NCBI GenBank assembly: GCA_035384965.1
Contig: DAOOJE010000004.1
Span: 1-64,000, forward strand
Source of the DNA: JAAYVZ01 sp035384965
GTDB taxonomy: Bacteria; Acidobacteriota; Thermoanaerobaculia; Thermoanaerobaculales; Thermoanaerobaculaceae
Reading direction: 5' to 3'
DNA: 64,000 nt
Under the pieces are notes generated by a model. That model was given only the letters and a program-made list of their open reading frames with translations. It was not told where the DNA came from and did no database searches. Below are positions 1 through 8,242 of this stretch, piece by piece. The position numbers and the translations under genes are program-made. The stretch's first letter is position 1, and every line of letters starts with the position of its first letter.

Positions 1-822
1 CACCGTGAGAATCGCGAACGGCACGGCGAGCGGCAGGTACTCGAGGGCGGCCACGAACCCCTTGACGAACAGCAGCGTCGGCAGCGGCAACCCGAGGTGC
101 CACTCGAACTCCGGCAGCGGCTTGAACGACCCGCCGACGAGGCCGTGCGGGCCCAAGATGTAGTAGAGCGCCGTGCCGACGGCAATCGCCACCAGCACTC
201 CCGGCATGTTCTTCGGCAGGCGGATGCGCGCCACCAGGTTGTACAGGATGAGCCCCAGCGACACGAGGCCGATGAGCGGCACCCCGAAGATGTCGATGAG
301 CGGCACGAAGCCGATGAGCGCCAGGCCGATCCCGGCCAGGGAGCCGAGCAGCCCGGCCTGCGGCACCATCTTCTGCACCCAGCGGCCGCAGAACGAGAGC
401 ACGAGCTTGATGACCCCGATCATGACCATCGTGGCCATGCCGATGTACCAGGTCATCATTGCCGCCTCCTCGACCGGCATCCCCTTGCCCTTGAGCGAGA
501 CGAACGCCGGCCCCAGGACGACGAGCGCGATGCCGATGGTGGAGGGGGTGTCGAGCCCGAGCGGCATCGCGGTGACGTGCGGGTTGCCGGCCTTGCGCGC
601 GAGCCGGAACGCGATCCAGGTGTACACGAGGTCCCCGAACATCACGCCGAAGGCGGTGCCCGGAAACATCTTCGTGTACACGATGTCGGCCGGGAAGCCG
701 AAGCCGAACACCAGGATGCCGGCCAGGAACGAGAGCACCGTGAGGTTGTCGAACATCAATCCGAAAAAGCCGTTGATGTCGCCGAGCGCGAACCAGTGGT
801 ACCTGCGGGAAGTCTGGGGCAT
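1..822 (-). CDS. NCS2/NAT-type permease, 3' end outside the window
   Basis: This is the first 274 residues of a polytopic inner-membrane transporter that runs off the window edge. The start ATG at 822 is preceded by a GGAGAGG Shine-Dalgarno. The N-terminal block GDINGFFGLMFDNL is followed by long hydrophobic helices separated by short polar turns, with a conserved-looking MPLGLDTPS stretch near residue 85. This is typical of the xanthine/uracil/vitamin C permease superfamily (NCS2/NAT), which takes up nucleobases or related solutes by cation symport. The substrate cannot be assigned from the visible part. No purine-metabolism neighbour is present to help, and the next gene lies on the other strand. 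The family call is fairly secure. Confidence 0.75.
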   Translation of the reverse strand, partial: MPQTSRRYHWFALGDINGFFGLMFDNLTVLSFLAGILVFGFGFPADIVYTKMFPGTAFGVMFGDLVYTWIAFRLARKAGNPHVTAMPLGLDTPSTIGIALVVLGPAFVSLKGKGMPVEEAAMMTWYIGMATMVMIGVIKLVLSFCGRWVQKMVPQAGLLGSLAGIGLALIGFVPLIDIFGVPLIGLVSLGLILYNLVARIRLPKNMPGVLVAIAVGTALYYILGPHGLVGGSFKPLPEFEWHLGLPLPTLLFVKGFVAALEYLPLAVPFAILTV

Positions 823-1004
823 TGTCCTCTCCTCGCCGCGTCGTGCAGCACCGGACCCCCTCCCGCCCCGGCTCGAACTCACGCCGCCGCACGGCACGGG
901 AGGAACGGCTGGCCGGCGGACTGCCGGCGCATTGTAGGAAGCCGCGCTCGCAGCGGCAAGCGAACGGGCTGGTCGAAACACGTCGCAGGCGCTACTCTGG
1001 AACG

Positions 1005-1208
1005 GTGAACAACTGGCTGCGCGCCCTCATCGCCGTGGTGGCCGGCAACGCGCTGTACTTCGTGGTGTTGACCCCGGTGCTGCCGCCAGGACTCCGACAC
1101 ACACCGTTCGCGTACGACCTCGGGCTGGCCATCGATTTCGTGATTTGCCTGGCGCTCTACCTGGGGCTCGGCCGGCTCCAGCAACGGCGCGCCCGGCCGC
1201 CGGCCTGA
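1005..1208 (+). CDS. small two-helix membrane protein, unknown function
   Basis: A 67-residue protein starting at GTG 1005. It has two hydrophobic segments, roughly residues 5-25 (LIAVVAGNALYFVVLTPVLP) and 38-55 (LGLAIDFVICLALYLGLG), and a basic C-terminal tail (RLQQRRARPPA). An in-frame ATG upstream at 822 would add about 60 residues of arginine-rich, non-protein-like sequence, so the GTG is preferred. I do not recognise the family. It stands alone between a divergent permease and a convergent methyltransferase. Confidence 0.55.
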   Translation: MNNWLRALIAVVAGNALYFVVLTPVLPPGLRHTPFAYDLGLAIDFVICLALYLGLGRLQQRRARPPA

Positions 1209-1224
1209 CCTCGCGACCGGGCTC

Positions 1225-2223
1225 TCACCCGCCGTCGTCCCGCCTCGCCCACACCGTCATCCGCCCGCTCAGCCGCAGCCAGGCCAGGGGGTAGCCGGCC
1301 CACCGAAGGATATGGTGCGCCCTGTGCACGCGGTTGGGATAGTCGAACAACCACTCGCCGGCACGGGGCGCGATCCCGGTCTCGCGCAGCACGCTGCCGA
1401 GGCTCGCCACGAGCGCGTAGATGCTGCGCTGCCACAGCATGCGCTCCACCTTCCAGCCGGAGGCGCCCAGCAACGCCCCCAGCGTCCGCGGCGTGAAGTG
1501 GTAAAGATGGGCCGGGAGGTGCAGGTCGTACCAACGGGCGCCGAAGGCGCGCCGTAGCGGTGTCCGCGCATCTGGCACCGAGACCGCCAACCAGCCGTCC
1601 GGCCGGACCCAGCCGCGGAAACGCTGCAGCGCCTCGCGGGGCCGGTGCAGGTGCTCGAGGACCATCCAGCCGACGACGAGATCGCACGGCAGGAGCGGGC
1701 CGGGTGCCTCCTCCACCATGCCGACGTGGACGCGGTGGCCGCGCGAGCGCGCCGCCGCAGCCGCCACGGGCGAAGGCTCGACTCCTTGCACGATCCAGCC
1801 CTGGCTTGCCATCTGGTCGAGGAACCAGCCCGCAGCGCACCCGACCTCCACCATCCGCCCCGGCGGCAGGGGCGGCAGCGAGGTCGAGTGGTCCCGAAAC
1901 CGCGCTTCCAGGCGGAGAATGGCCTGCTTCCACGCCGCCAGCGGCCGGGCGGGCGCAGCCTCCGGCGCGGCACCGACAAGGAACGGCGGGTAGGTGTCGG
2001 GATAGTAGAACCCGATGGTGTCGGCGGTCGGCCGCGGATTGGTCCGCATCAGCCCGCAGGTGCTGCAGCGCACGACGGCGAACCGCCCCGGCAAGCCGTT
2101 GATCCGGTCATGGGCGCTGACGACGGGGTCCTCGCCGCGCGGGCAGCCCATCGGGCACGAGGCGTCCTCCAAGCGCACCTCGCCGGGGATCGCGTCGACG
2201 AGCTGCCGCGTCACAGGCGTCAC
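1225..2223 (-). CDS. class I SAM-dependent methyltransferase with N-terminal zinc-binding cysteines
   Basis: A 332-residue protein. Near the N-terminus lie two cysteine pairs, CPMGC and CSTCG, about 35 residues apart, as in methyltransferases with a leading Zn-knuckle. A Rossmann methyltransferase domain follows, with motif I VEVGCAAGWFLD, an acidic GVEPSP strand end and a later LEHLHRP segment. Such proteins methylate small molecules, lipids or sugar moieties; the substrate is unknown. I chose GTG 2223 because GGAGG lies seven bases upstream, whereas ATG 2283 adds a disordered 20-residue leader. It is the last gene of a minus-strand run beginning with the TPR lipoprotein at 6254 and lies 86 bases after the barrel-protein gene. 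Confidence 0.75.
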   Translation of the reverse strand: MTPVTRQLVDAIPGEVRLEDASCPMGCPRGEDPVVSAHDRINGLPGRFAVVRCSTCGLMRTNPRPTADTIGFYYPDTYPPFLVGAAPEAAPARPLAAWKQAILRLEARFRDHSTSLPPLPPGRMVEVGCAAGWFLDQMASQGWIVQGVEPSPVAAAAARSRGHRVHVGMVEEAPGPLLPCDLVVGWMVLEHLHRPREALQRFRGWVRPDGWLAVSVPDARTPLRRAFGARWYDLHLPAHLYHFTPRTLGALLGASGWKVERMLWQRSIYALVASLGSVLRETGIAPRAGEWLFDYPNRVHRAHHILRWAGYPLAWLRLSGRMTVWARRDDGG

Positions 2224-2309
2224 GGGTGGGCCTCCGCCGCGACCGTTCCCGGGGGGTCGTGCGAGGCGGTGCGACTCGGCCACCTGAAGCGGTTCCCCCG
2301 GGCGCCGGC

Positions 2310-5192
2310 TCAGTACCGGATGCCGATCCAGAACTCGGTGCGGTAGCCCCTGTCGAACGAGTCCTTGAAGTCCCAGCGCTTGGCGAAGTCCCAGTGCGCC
2401 GGCAGCCCGAAGAGGTTGAGCGAGAGCCCGAACCCGTAGCTCGACACCGCATCGTCGAGCCGGCCGTCATGCCAGAAACGGAACCCCTGGTTGTACGGCG
2501 GCACCTCGTACTTGAACCCCCCGCCGAAATCGATGGTGTAACCGGGCAGGTCGAACCAAGCCCCGCCCACGTCCAGGAACACCCGGCCGCGCACGCCCGA
2601 CAAGTGCAGCCACGGCAGCACGAGGTGATCGATGAGCGGGAACCGCCACTCGAGGTTGGCGTGGAAGGCGCGGTTGCCGGCGAGCGACTGGTAGCTGTAG
2701 CCCCGCAGCGTGTCGATCCCGCCAAAGTAGTAGAAATTGGGGCGGTTGCCGTCCGAGGCCGCGGCCCACAGCCGGAGCGCCAGCTCGTTGCGCCGGGATA
2801 TCGGCACGTACTGCCGGGCGTCCAGGATCAGGCCGTGCGACAGGATGCCGCCCTCCTTGACGTCGAATGCGTTGGCGTACGACAGCATCCAGCGGCGGCC
2901 TCCGTGCGGCCCGTAGTACTGGTAAAACGTGGTGTCGCCGGTGGCCGACAGCCCGACCCACGGCAGGTTGTCTTTCTGGTCCACGAACGCCACCCCGTCC
3001 TGGGTGAACACCGGGTACGCGATCTGCCGCCGCACGAAGCCCACGCTGCCTTCCACGCGGTGGTACACGGAAAACGGGTACTGCGCGAACGCCGCCACAC
3101 CGGTTTCGCGGTACTGCTGGCGCCGCTCGATGCGGTCGTCGGTGGCGCTGCGCCGGAACAGGTAGTACGAGCTGTCGTCGAACGCCACGGCGCCCCACTG
3201 CAGGCGACGACCCAGGTTCAGCCACGCAATGGAGAAGTTCGTGTAGCTTTCCACCGAGGACAGCAGCACGTTCAGACGGCGATCGCCGTAGTCGTCCGAG
3301 AACGAGAGGTAGGTCTGCGAAATGAGGGTGTTGTCGGTGTTCACGCCGACGAGCACCTGGGCGTCGTCGAGCCCCAGCTTGTGGCGCCTGATCGGCTCGA
3401 TACGGTCCTTGTTGATCGCCACGGTGATCGCTGGCTCGAAGCGCTCCCGCGTCGGGGACGGCTGGGCCGGATCCTCCTTGCCGACCACGGTGCCCTGGGC
3501 CGGGTCGAGGAGGTACAGCGCGAAGCGCCCCTTGGCGTAAGCCTGGAACACGACGCGCTCGCCGTCGCGGGTCGAGATCGCGACCGGGTTGAGCGCCGAG
3601 CCGATGACCCTGGTCAACCGGCGGAGCTCGCGCGTCTCGAGGTCCAGTACGTAGATGTCCATCACCCCCTGGTCGCGGTCGGAGGCGAAGTACAGCCGCT
3701 TCCCGTCGGGCGAGAAGCTCGCGCCCTCGTCGCTGCCGGGGCCGAAGGTGAGCTGGGTGCGCACCGTGGGATCGGCCAGCTCGAGCCGGAAAAGCTTGCT
3801 GTGCTCGCCGCTTTGCGAGGCGTACACGAGCCCCTTGCCGTCGGGGGTGAACACCGGGTCGGCGTCGTACGCCTCGTCGTCCGTCAGGTTTCTGGCCGCA
3901 CCGCTGGCCAGGTCGAGCAGGTAGATGTCGGCGCGGCCGCGATCGAAAGCGCGAAACGCGATCGTCGAGCCATCCCGCGAGTAGGCGGGCTGCATCGCCT
4001 GGTCCACGGTCATCGGAAAGCGCCGCACGATCCGGCCCCTGAACGCGTCGAGGATCAGCAGGTCACGGCCGCGCTCCCGGCGAGCGAACACCGCAATGGA
4101 GTCGCCGTCGGGAGAAAACGCCAGGTCGCGGCCGCGGTCGGGTCCGGTCGTCAGCATCTGCGCGATGAGGTATGCGTAGCGGGTCGTGTTGCCGCGCGTC
4201 AGGTTGCGGAAGAGCCTGCGATCGGGCACGCCGAGCAGCACCACGTCGACGTCTTCCTTGTAGGTCGAGAACGCCGCGATGAGGTCCCCCGACGGCGAGG
4301 CCACGGGCGAGGTCTCGTACGACCTCATGCCCTCGTTGGCATCCACCCGGAAGAGCTGGCCGAACTCGCGCGGATCCCCCCGCTCGGTGAAGGGCTGGTA
4401 GTACCTGCGCAGCCACGACCTGAAGCGCGAGTCGAACTCCTCGATCTCGAGATCGAAGGCGCGCTTGAGGGCCTTCGCGACGGAACCCCCGAGCGCGTTG
4501 CGGAACTCGAACACGAAATCGCGCACCCCCTCGTCGCCCCACTCCGCCTGCACGAACTTGAACACCATGTGGCCGAATCGGTAGGCCTCGTAGCCGGTGG
4601 GCCCCTGGCCGACCGAGGGCACGCGATCCGACAGCACGGCGTCGCGCATCACCGCCCTGGCCCGCGAGTCCTCGTCGTCGGCGAAGAACGAGGCCATGCC
4701 TTCCATGAACCACTGGGGCGGGCTCGAGGTCAACGCCTTCCCGAGCCGCCCCTGGAACAGGATCTCGAACTGGAAGACGTGCGTCAGCTCGTGCTGGATG
4801 AGCTTCTGCAGCTCCGCGTCGGGAAGGTCCACCGGCAGCACCATGCGGTTGCGCGACGGCAGGGCGAACGCCCCCACCCCTTCCGGGATGAACTCGACGA
4901 TGGTGTTGGTTTGCTCGAAGTCCGCGTGGGTGGCGTAGGCGATGAGCCGGATCGGCTCCGTGACCTGGAAGTTGAGCCGGCGCGCCAGTTCGTCGTAGGC
5001 GCTCTCGGCGAAAGACGCGACCTTGGGCAGCGAGGGCTCGACCCTGTCGTAGAACGAGATGCGGAAGTGGGGCGTCGAGTACACCATCCACCGGAACGAG
5101 TCGTACCGCACCTTGTTCTTGCCGAAGTACTGGGCTGCAGCCGGAGACACCGCGAAGAGGACTCCAGCCAGAATGAGCATGCGTCGGATCAT
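2310..5192 (-). CDS. fusion of peptidase MA-like domain, TolB-type propeller and BamA-like outer-membrane barrel
   Basis: A 960-residue secreted protein with signal peptide (about residues 1-20, ending AAAQ) and three parts. The first (about 25-270) has a gluzincin-type HELTH at 134-138 and a downstream Glu in WFMEGMASF near 164, as in peptidase MA-like domains. The second (about 280-600) has WD40/TolB-like blades of the types FSPDGDSIAVF, YSRDGSTIAF, FTPDGKGLVY and FSPDGKRLYF. The third (about 620-960) resembles the bacterial surface-antigen/BamA barrel, with a GGIDTLRGY loop motif and a closing FWIGIRY strand. A plausible role is an outer-membrane protein with a periplasmic propeller that may process or insert substrates; this is inferred. 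ATG 5192 follows a GGGGGG ribosome site. Confidence 0.8.
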   Translation of the reverse strand: MIRRMLILAGVLFAVSPAAAQYFGKNKVRYDSFRWMVYSTPHFRISFYDRVEPSLPKVASFAESAYDELARRLNFQVTEPIRLIAYATHADFEQTNTIVEFIPEGVGAFALPSRNRMVLPVDLPDAELQKLIQHELTHVFQFEILFQGRLGKALTSSPPQWFMEGMASFFADDEDSRARAVMRDAVLSDRVPSVGQGPTGYEAYRFGHMVFKFVQAEWGDEGVRDFVFEFRNALGGSVAKALKRAFDLEIEEFDSRFRSWLRRYYQPFTERGDPREFGQLFRVDANEGMRSYETSPVASPSGDLIAAFSTYKEDVDVVLLGVPDRRLFRNLTRGNTTRYAYLIAQMLTTGPDRGRDLAFSPDGDSIAVFARRERGRDLLILDAFRGRIVRRFPMTVDQAMQPAYSRDGSTIAFRAFDRGRADIYLLDLASGAARNLTDDEAYDADPVFTPDGKGLVYASQSGEHSKLFRLELADPTVRTQLTFGPGSDEGASFSPDGKRLYFASDRDQGVMDIYVLDLETRELRRLTRVIGSALNPVAISTRDGERVVFQAYAKGRFALYLLDPAQGTVVGKEDPAQPSPTRERFEPAITVAINKDRIEPIRRHKLGLDDAQVLVGVNTDNTLISQTYLSFSDDYGDRRLNVLLSSVESYTNFSIAWLNLGRRLQWGAVAFDDSSYYLFRRSATDDRIERRQQYRETGVAAFAQYPFSVYHRVEGSVGFVRRQIAYPVFTQDGVAFVDQKDNLPWVGLSATGDTTFYQYYGPHGGRRWMLSYANAFDVKEGGILSHGLILDARQYVPISRRNELALRLWAAASDGNRPNFYYFGGIDTLRGYSYQSLAGNRAFHANLEWRFPLIDHLVLPWLHLSGVRGRVFLDVGGAWFDLPGYTIDFGGGFKYEVPPYNQGFRFWHDGRLDDAVSSYGFGLSLNLFGLPAHWDFAKRWDFKDSFDRGYRTEFWIGIRY

Positions 5193-5203
5193 GCGACCCC
5201 CCG

Positions 5204-5890
5204 TTACGGCAGGAACAGGAACCGCTTCGTCTTGATCGTGCGCGGGACGAACACCCCCATCAGCTTGTTCTCGAGGGCGTAGAGGTTGGCGAACATGCCC
5301 GTGAACTCGTCGAACGCCCGCTCCTCGCGTTCCTGGGTGTCCTTGAACGACTCCTGGAACACCAGGGCACCGGTGCGGCCGTCGTACACGTTGATGAGAA
5401 TGTCGTACGTAAAGCCGGTCTGCTCGACCATCACCTGGCGGTAGTAGGTGCGCCCATCGATCGGCGACTCGTACGACTGCATCTTGGGCTGGGTGGTGTC
5501 CTGGACCGTGAACTCGATCGAGCCCGCCACGACGTAGTCGGCGTTCACCCGCATCCCCAGCTCGCGCCAGAAGTCCGAGAGCTTGGCGAGTTCGATGGGG
5601 TCGCTGACCGGCACCCGGACCCCCTCGAGCTGCGGCAAGATCACGTACTTCGACTGCTTGCGCAACAGCTTGCGCAGGAAGCGCTCGAGCTCCGCCGCGA
5701 CATCGAACCGCAGCTGCGCTGGCGCCTCGTCGCCCCGCACCTCCCGCACGAACGGCCCGATGTACAGCCGCTCGTGGCCGGAAAGCTGCAGCCTGGAGCG
5801 CAGTGGCAGGGTCAGCTCGACCTCGCGTGTGGTCGCCAGGACAGCGGAGGCGAGCAACAGGAGCAGCAACGTCACCTTAAGGCTTCGCAT
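5204..5890 (-). CDS. secreted CsgG/LpoB-like protein of unknown function
   Basis: A 228-residue protein with a cleavable-looking signal peptide (LLLLLLASAVLA, residues 7-18). The body resembles the anticodon-binding-like fold of periplasmic helpers such as CsgG, LpoB or FlgT: a strand ERLYIGPFVRE, a helix carrying ELERFLRKLLRK, then ADYVVAGSIEF and a paired-strand segment YDILINVYDGRTGALVFQESF. The assignment rests on this pattern only. Its start lies inside the 3' end of the TPR lipoprotein gene (14-base overlap) and it ends 11 bases before the barrel-fusion gene, so the three are probably one transcript serving an envelope function. Confidence 0.6.
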   Translation of the reverse strand: MRSLKVTLLLLLLASAVLATTREVELTLPLRSRLQLSGHERLYIGPFVREVRGDEAPAQLRFDVAAELERFLRKLLRKQSKYVILPQLEGVRVPVSDPIELAKLSDFWRELGMRVNADYVVAGSIEFTVQDTTQPKMQSYESPIDGRTYYRQVMVEQTGFTYDILINVYDGRTGALVFQESFKDTQEREERAFDEFTGMFANLYALENKLMGVFVPRTIKTKRFLFLP

Positions 5891-6254
5891 CGCCGAGCTC
5901 CTTGGGCTTCACGCCGCGCGCCAGGCTCGAGTAAAACTCGGCGAACCGCGCGTGGTTGCGCTTCAGCGTGGCGTTCGATGGCGCCTTCTCGAGGGCGCGC
6001 TTGTAGACCTCCAGCGCTTCCTCGTACCGGCCGAGCGCCTCCAGCGACACCGCGAGGTTGTTGAGAACCCGTACGTTGTCGGGTTCGAGCTGGCTCGCCC
6101 GATGGAAGCGGAAGTGCGCCTCCTGCCAGTAGGCGCGCGCCGCCGCCTTGACGCCCACCCGCATCTCGCGGGCGGCGCTGGGCTGGCTCGCCGAACTCGC
6201 GCAGCCCCCGGCCGCCGCCGCCATGACCACCAACCCAATCACCCAGAGGCGCAT
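5877..6254 (-). CDS. TPR-containing lipoprotein
   Basis: A 125-residue protein with a lipoprotein signal sequence ending in a lipobox (AAAGGC, Cys at about 18). It then has about two tetratricopeptide repeats: AYWQEAHFRFHRASQLEPDN and VRVLNNLAVSLEALGRYEEA, followed by LEVYKRALEKAPSN. The latter two form a near-consensus TPR. TPR lipoproteins usually scaffold envelope complexes. As first gene of the run with the CsgG-like and barrel-fusion genes, it is a candidate partner of the outer-membrane fusion protein. Its upstream region (6255-6290) is a very short divergent interval shared with dprA. Confidence 0.75.
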   Translation of the reverse strand: MRLWVIGLVVMAAAAGGCASSASQPSAAREMRVGVKAAARAYWQEAHFRFHRASQLEPDNVRVLNNLAVSLEALGRYEEALEVYKRALEKAPSNATLKRNHARFAEFYSSLARGVKPKELGDAKP

Positions 6255-6290
6255 ACCACCTCCCAGGCCGTCCCGGTATTATAGGCCCAC

Positions 6291-7319
6291 ATGCCGGGCT
6301 CGATTCCCTCGTCGCAGCGCGCTCTGGCCTGGGTCGCACACCAGCCCGACGGCGCTCGTCCCGGCCGCGACAAGTGCCGGGCCTGGCTGTGCGGCCAGGA
6401 GCCCGACCCGGCAGGCGCCGAGAGGATGCTCGAGCGAGTGCCGGCGATGCTTGCCGAGCTGGCCGCGCGCGGCTGGCGCTGGCTGGCGGCCGGCGACCCC
6501 GAATTCCCTGCGCCGCTGGCCGAGCTGTCCGACCCCCCGCTGGGGCTGTTCATGCGTGGCACCGTTCCTCCCGGTCCCGGCGTCGCCATCGTCGGCGCCC
6601 GCCGCGCTTCCGCGTACGGGCGCGAGGTCGCCGAGTGGTTCGGCGGCGAGCTGGCGCGGGCCGGCGTCACCGTGGTTTCGGGCATGGCCCGCGGGGTCGA
6701 CGCTGCAGCGCACCGGGGGGCGCTCGCCGCCGGCGGCCCCACGGTTGCGGTGTGGGGGTGCGGGCCAGACCGCGTCTACCCCCCGGAGCACGCCGAACTC
6801 GCCGAGCAGATTGCCGCGCACGGCGCGCTCGTCACCGAGTACCCGCCTGGCAGCCCGCCGCTCGCCCACCACTTCCCCGAGCGCAACCGCATCATCGCCG
6901 GGCTGGCGCGAGTGGTCGTGGTGGTCGAGGCCGAGGCGCGCTCCGGTGCGCTCATCACGGCGCGCCTGGCGCTCGACGAGGGGCGAGAGGTGCTGGCCGT
7001 GCCCGGCTCGGTGTTCTCGCCGTTGTCGGCGGGGCCGAACGGCCTCCTGCGGGCGGGGGCCGCTCCCGCCCTCACCGCCACCGACGTGCTGGACGTGCTG
7101 GGCATCGCCGCTCCCGCGAGCGCCCGCGAGCCGTTGCTCGACGGCCTGCTGGCGGCCTTCCGGCCGGGCGAGGCGATGACCGTGGACGCGCTCGCTGCGG
7201 CCAGCAGCATGCCGGTCGCGGCCGTGCTCGAGGCGCTGCTGCATCTTGAGCTGGAGGGCGCCGTGGCCCGCGAGCCCGATGGGCGCTACCGCCGCGTGCG
7301 CCGTCGAGCTACCCCCTAG
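6291..7319 (+). CDS. dprA: DNA-processing protein DprA
   Basis: A 342-residue DprA/Smf homologue, which binds incoming single-stranded DNA and loads RecA during transformation. The Rossmann-like core starts near residue 98 with VAIVGARRASAYG. It continues with VVSGMARGVDAAAH (about 125-138), TVAVWGCGPDRVYPPEH and the diagnostic HHFPERNRIIAGLA (about 190-205), then EARSGALITARLALDEGREV and PGSVFSP. The C-terminal ~70 residues look like the DprA winged-helix domain (MTVDALAAASSMPVAAVLEALLHLELEGAV). The first 90 residues form the usual N-terminal extension. Its 3' end overlaps the convergent lipoprotein gene by 11 bases. topA and trmFO follow on the same strand. Confidence 0.95.
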   Translation: MPGSIPSSQRALAWVAHQPDGARPGRDKCRAWLCGQEPDPAGAERMLERVPAMLAELAARGWRWLAAGDPEFPAPLAELSDPPLGLFMRGTVPPGPGVAIVGARRASAYGREVAEWFGGELARAGVTVVSGMARGVDAAAHRGALAAGGPTVAVWGCGPDRVYPPEHAELAEQIAAHGALVTEYPPGSPPLAHHFPERNRIIAGLARVVVVVEAEARSGALITARLALDEGREVLAVPGSVFSPLSAGPNGLLRAGAAPALTATDVLDVLGIAAPASAREPLLDGLLAAFRPGEAMTVDALAAASSMPVAAVLEALLHLELEGAVAREPDGRYRRVRRRATP

Positions 7320-7920
7320 CGCCGAGCACGAACGGGACCCGGACCCTGCTCTCGGGCAGGTCGATGCGCAGCTCGTAGCGGCCGGGCTGGACTCCCCGGG
7401 CGAGCGGGAAGTACAGGCGGCCGACGCACCAGCGCTCGTCGTTGACCCAGATCGACCGCATCACGATGTTGGTGCCCGGCTCGACCAGGAAGTTGAGCGT
7501 GCACAACTGCCGTCCGCCCCAGTAGCGCAGCGGCTCGGCAGCCACGTTGGCACGCTGGTTGGCGGCCCGGATGCTGGAGAACGACTCCGTCAACTCCTCC
7601 TGGCTCGGCAGCGGCACGGTCTCGCCGTCCGGGGTGCGGAGCGAGATCTTCTCCCGCTTGAGCTCGACCGCCAGCCGCCTCGAGCCGGTGACGGCGACGT
7701 CCACCAGCAGCCAGTCCATGCCCATGTTGAGGTTGGCAAAGCGATACGACAGCGCGAGCTCGAGATCGGGGCCGCGGTACTTCACGGCCGTCGCTCCAAC
7801 CTGCTCGACCTCGGCCTGTGTCGCCGGCGGCGGCGCCCCGTCCGGCCTCGAACTCGAGCAGCCCGCCAGCGTCGCCACCCCGAGGACGCCCACCACCACC
7901 ATCACCTTCATGCGCTCCAT
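7309..7920 (-). CDS. lipoprotein of unknown function, convergent with dprA
   Basis: A 203-residue protein from ATG 7920, with AGAAGGG upstream. The signal sequence MKVMVVVGVLGVATLAGCSSS has a clear lipobox (LAGC, Cys near 21). The mature part is mostly beta-strand in character: a YRFANLNMGMDWLLVDVAVTG strand pair, a central helix with NQRANVAAEPLRYWGG, and a C-terminal PGRYELRIDLPESRVRVPFVLG. No known domain is recognised. A longer open frame upstream to 8145 is arginine-rich and non-protein-like. It is inserted, in opposite orientation, between dprA and topA. Confidence 0.65.
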   Translation of the reverse strand: MERMKVMVVVGVLGVATLAGCSSSRPDGAPPPATQAEVEQVGATAVKYRGPDLELALSYRFANLNMGMDWLLVDVAVTGSRRLAVELKREKISLRTPDGETVPLPSQEELTESFSSIRAANQRANVAAEPLRYWGGRQLCTLNFLVEPGTNIVMRSIWVNDERWCVGRLYFPLARGVQPGRYELRIDLPESRVRVPFVLGARG

Positions 7921-8242
7921 GTCTTCATCCCTTCTCGGCCGCCGCGGGCGAGGCGGCCATCTCTGAGACCGCTTTGCAACTCTCGCGCCAGCCGCGCACC
8001 TGTGAAAACCACCAGGAAGCCTGTTGCATTCTACGCCCCGCGCCCCGCCCGTCCTCATGCGGCGACAGGAGCCTCCAGAGAGCAGGCTCGCCCGTGCCCG
8101 AGGGCAGCAAAACGCGGCGCCACCCTTCCCCTCTGGAGGGCGCACGAGACCTCACGCCGTGCACGCTTCGCCGCTCGCTCGTCGACCGGCGGGCACCGGG
8201 ACCCGCTTGACATCGCTGGTATCGTGCACGTCCGGAGGTGAC
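7921..8242. other. divergent intergenic region between lipoprotein gene and topA
   Basis: About 320 bases without a convincing gene. Open frames here are arginine/proline-rich and lack ribosome sites. It must hold the divergent promoters. A TTGACA hexamer at 8207-8212 faces topA, but no good -10 box stands at normal spacing. The strong topA Shine-Dalgarno GGAGG is at 8234-8238. No repeat or RNA gene is seen. Confidence 0.4.

Noticed and set aside
2226..5282. A 1018-codon open frame on the plus strand opposite the peptidase-propeller-barrel gene
   Set aside because: It is a high-GC shadow frame. The translation is rich in Arg/Val/His with no domain, while the minus strand has clear motifs and a signal peptide.
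8207..8212. TTGACA as the topA promoter
   Set aside because: No acceptable -10 hexamer stands at 15-19 bases; the single hexamer is insufficient.
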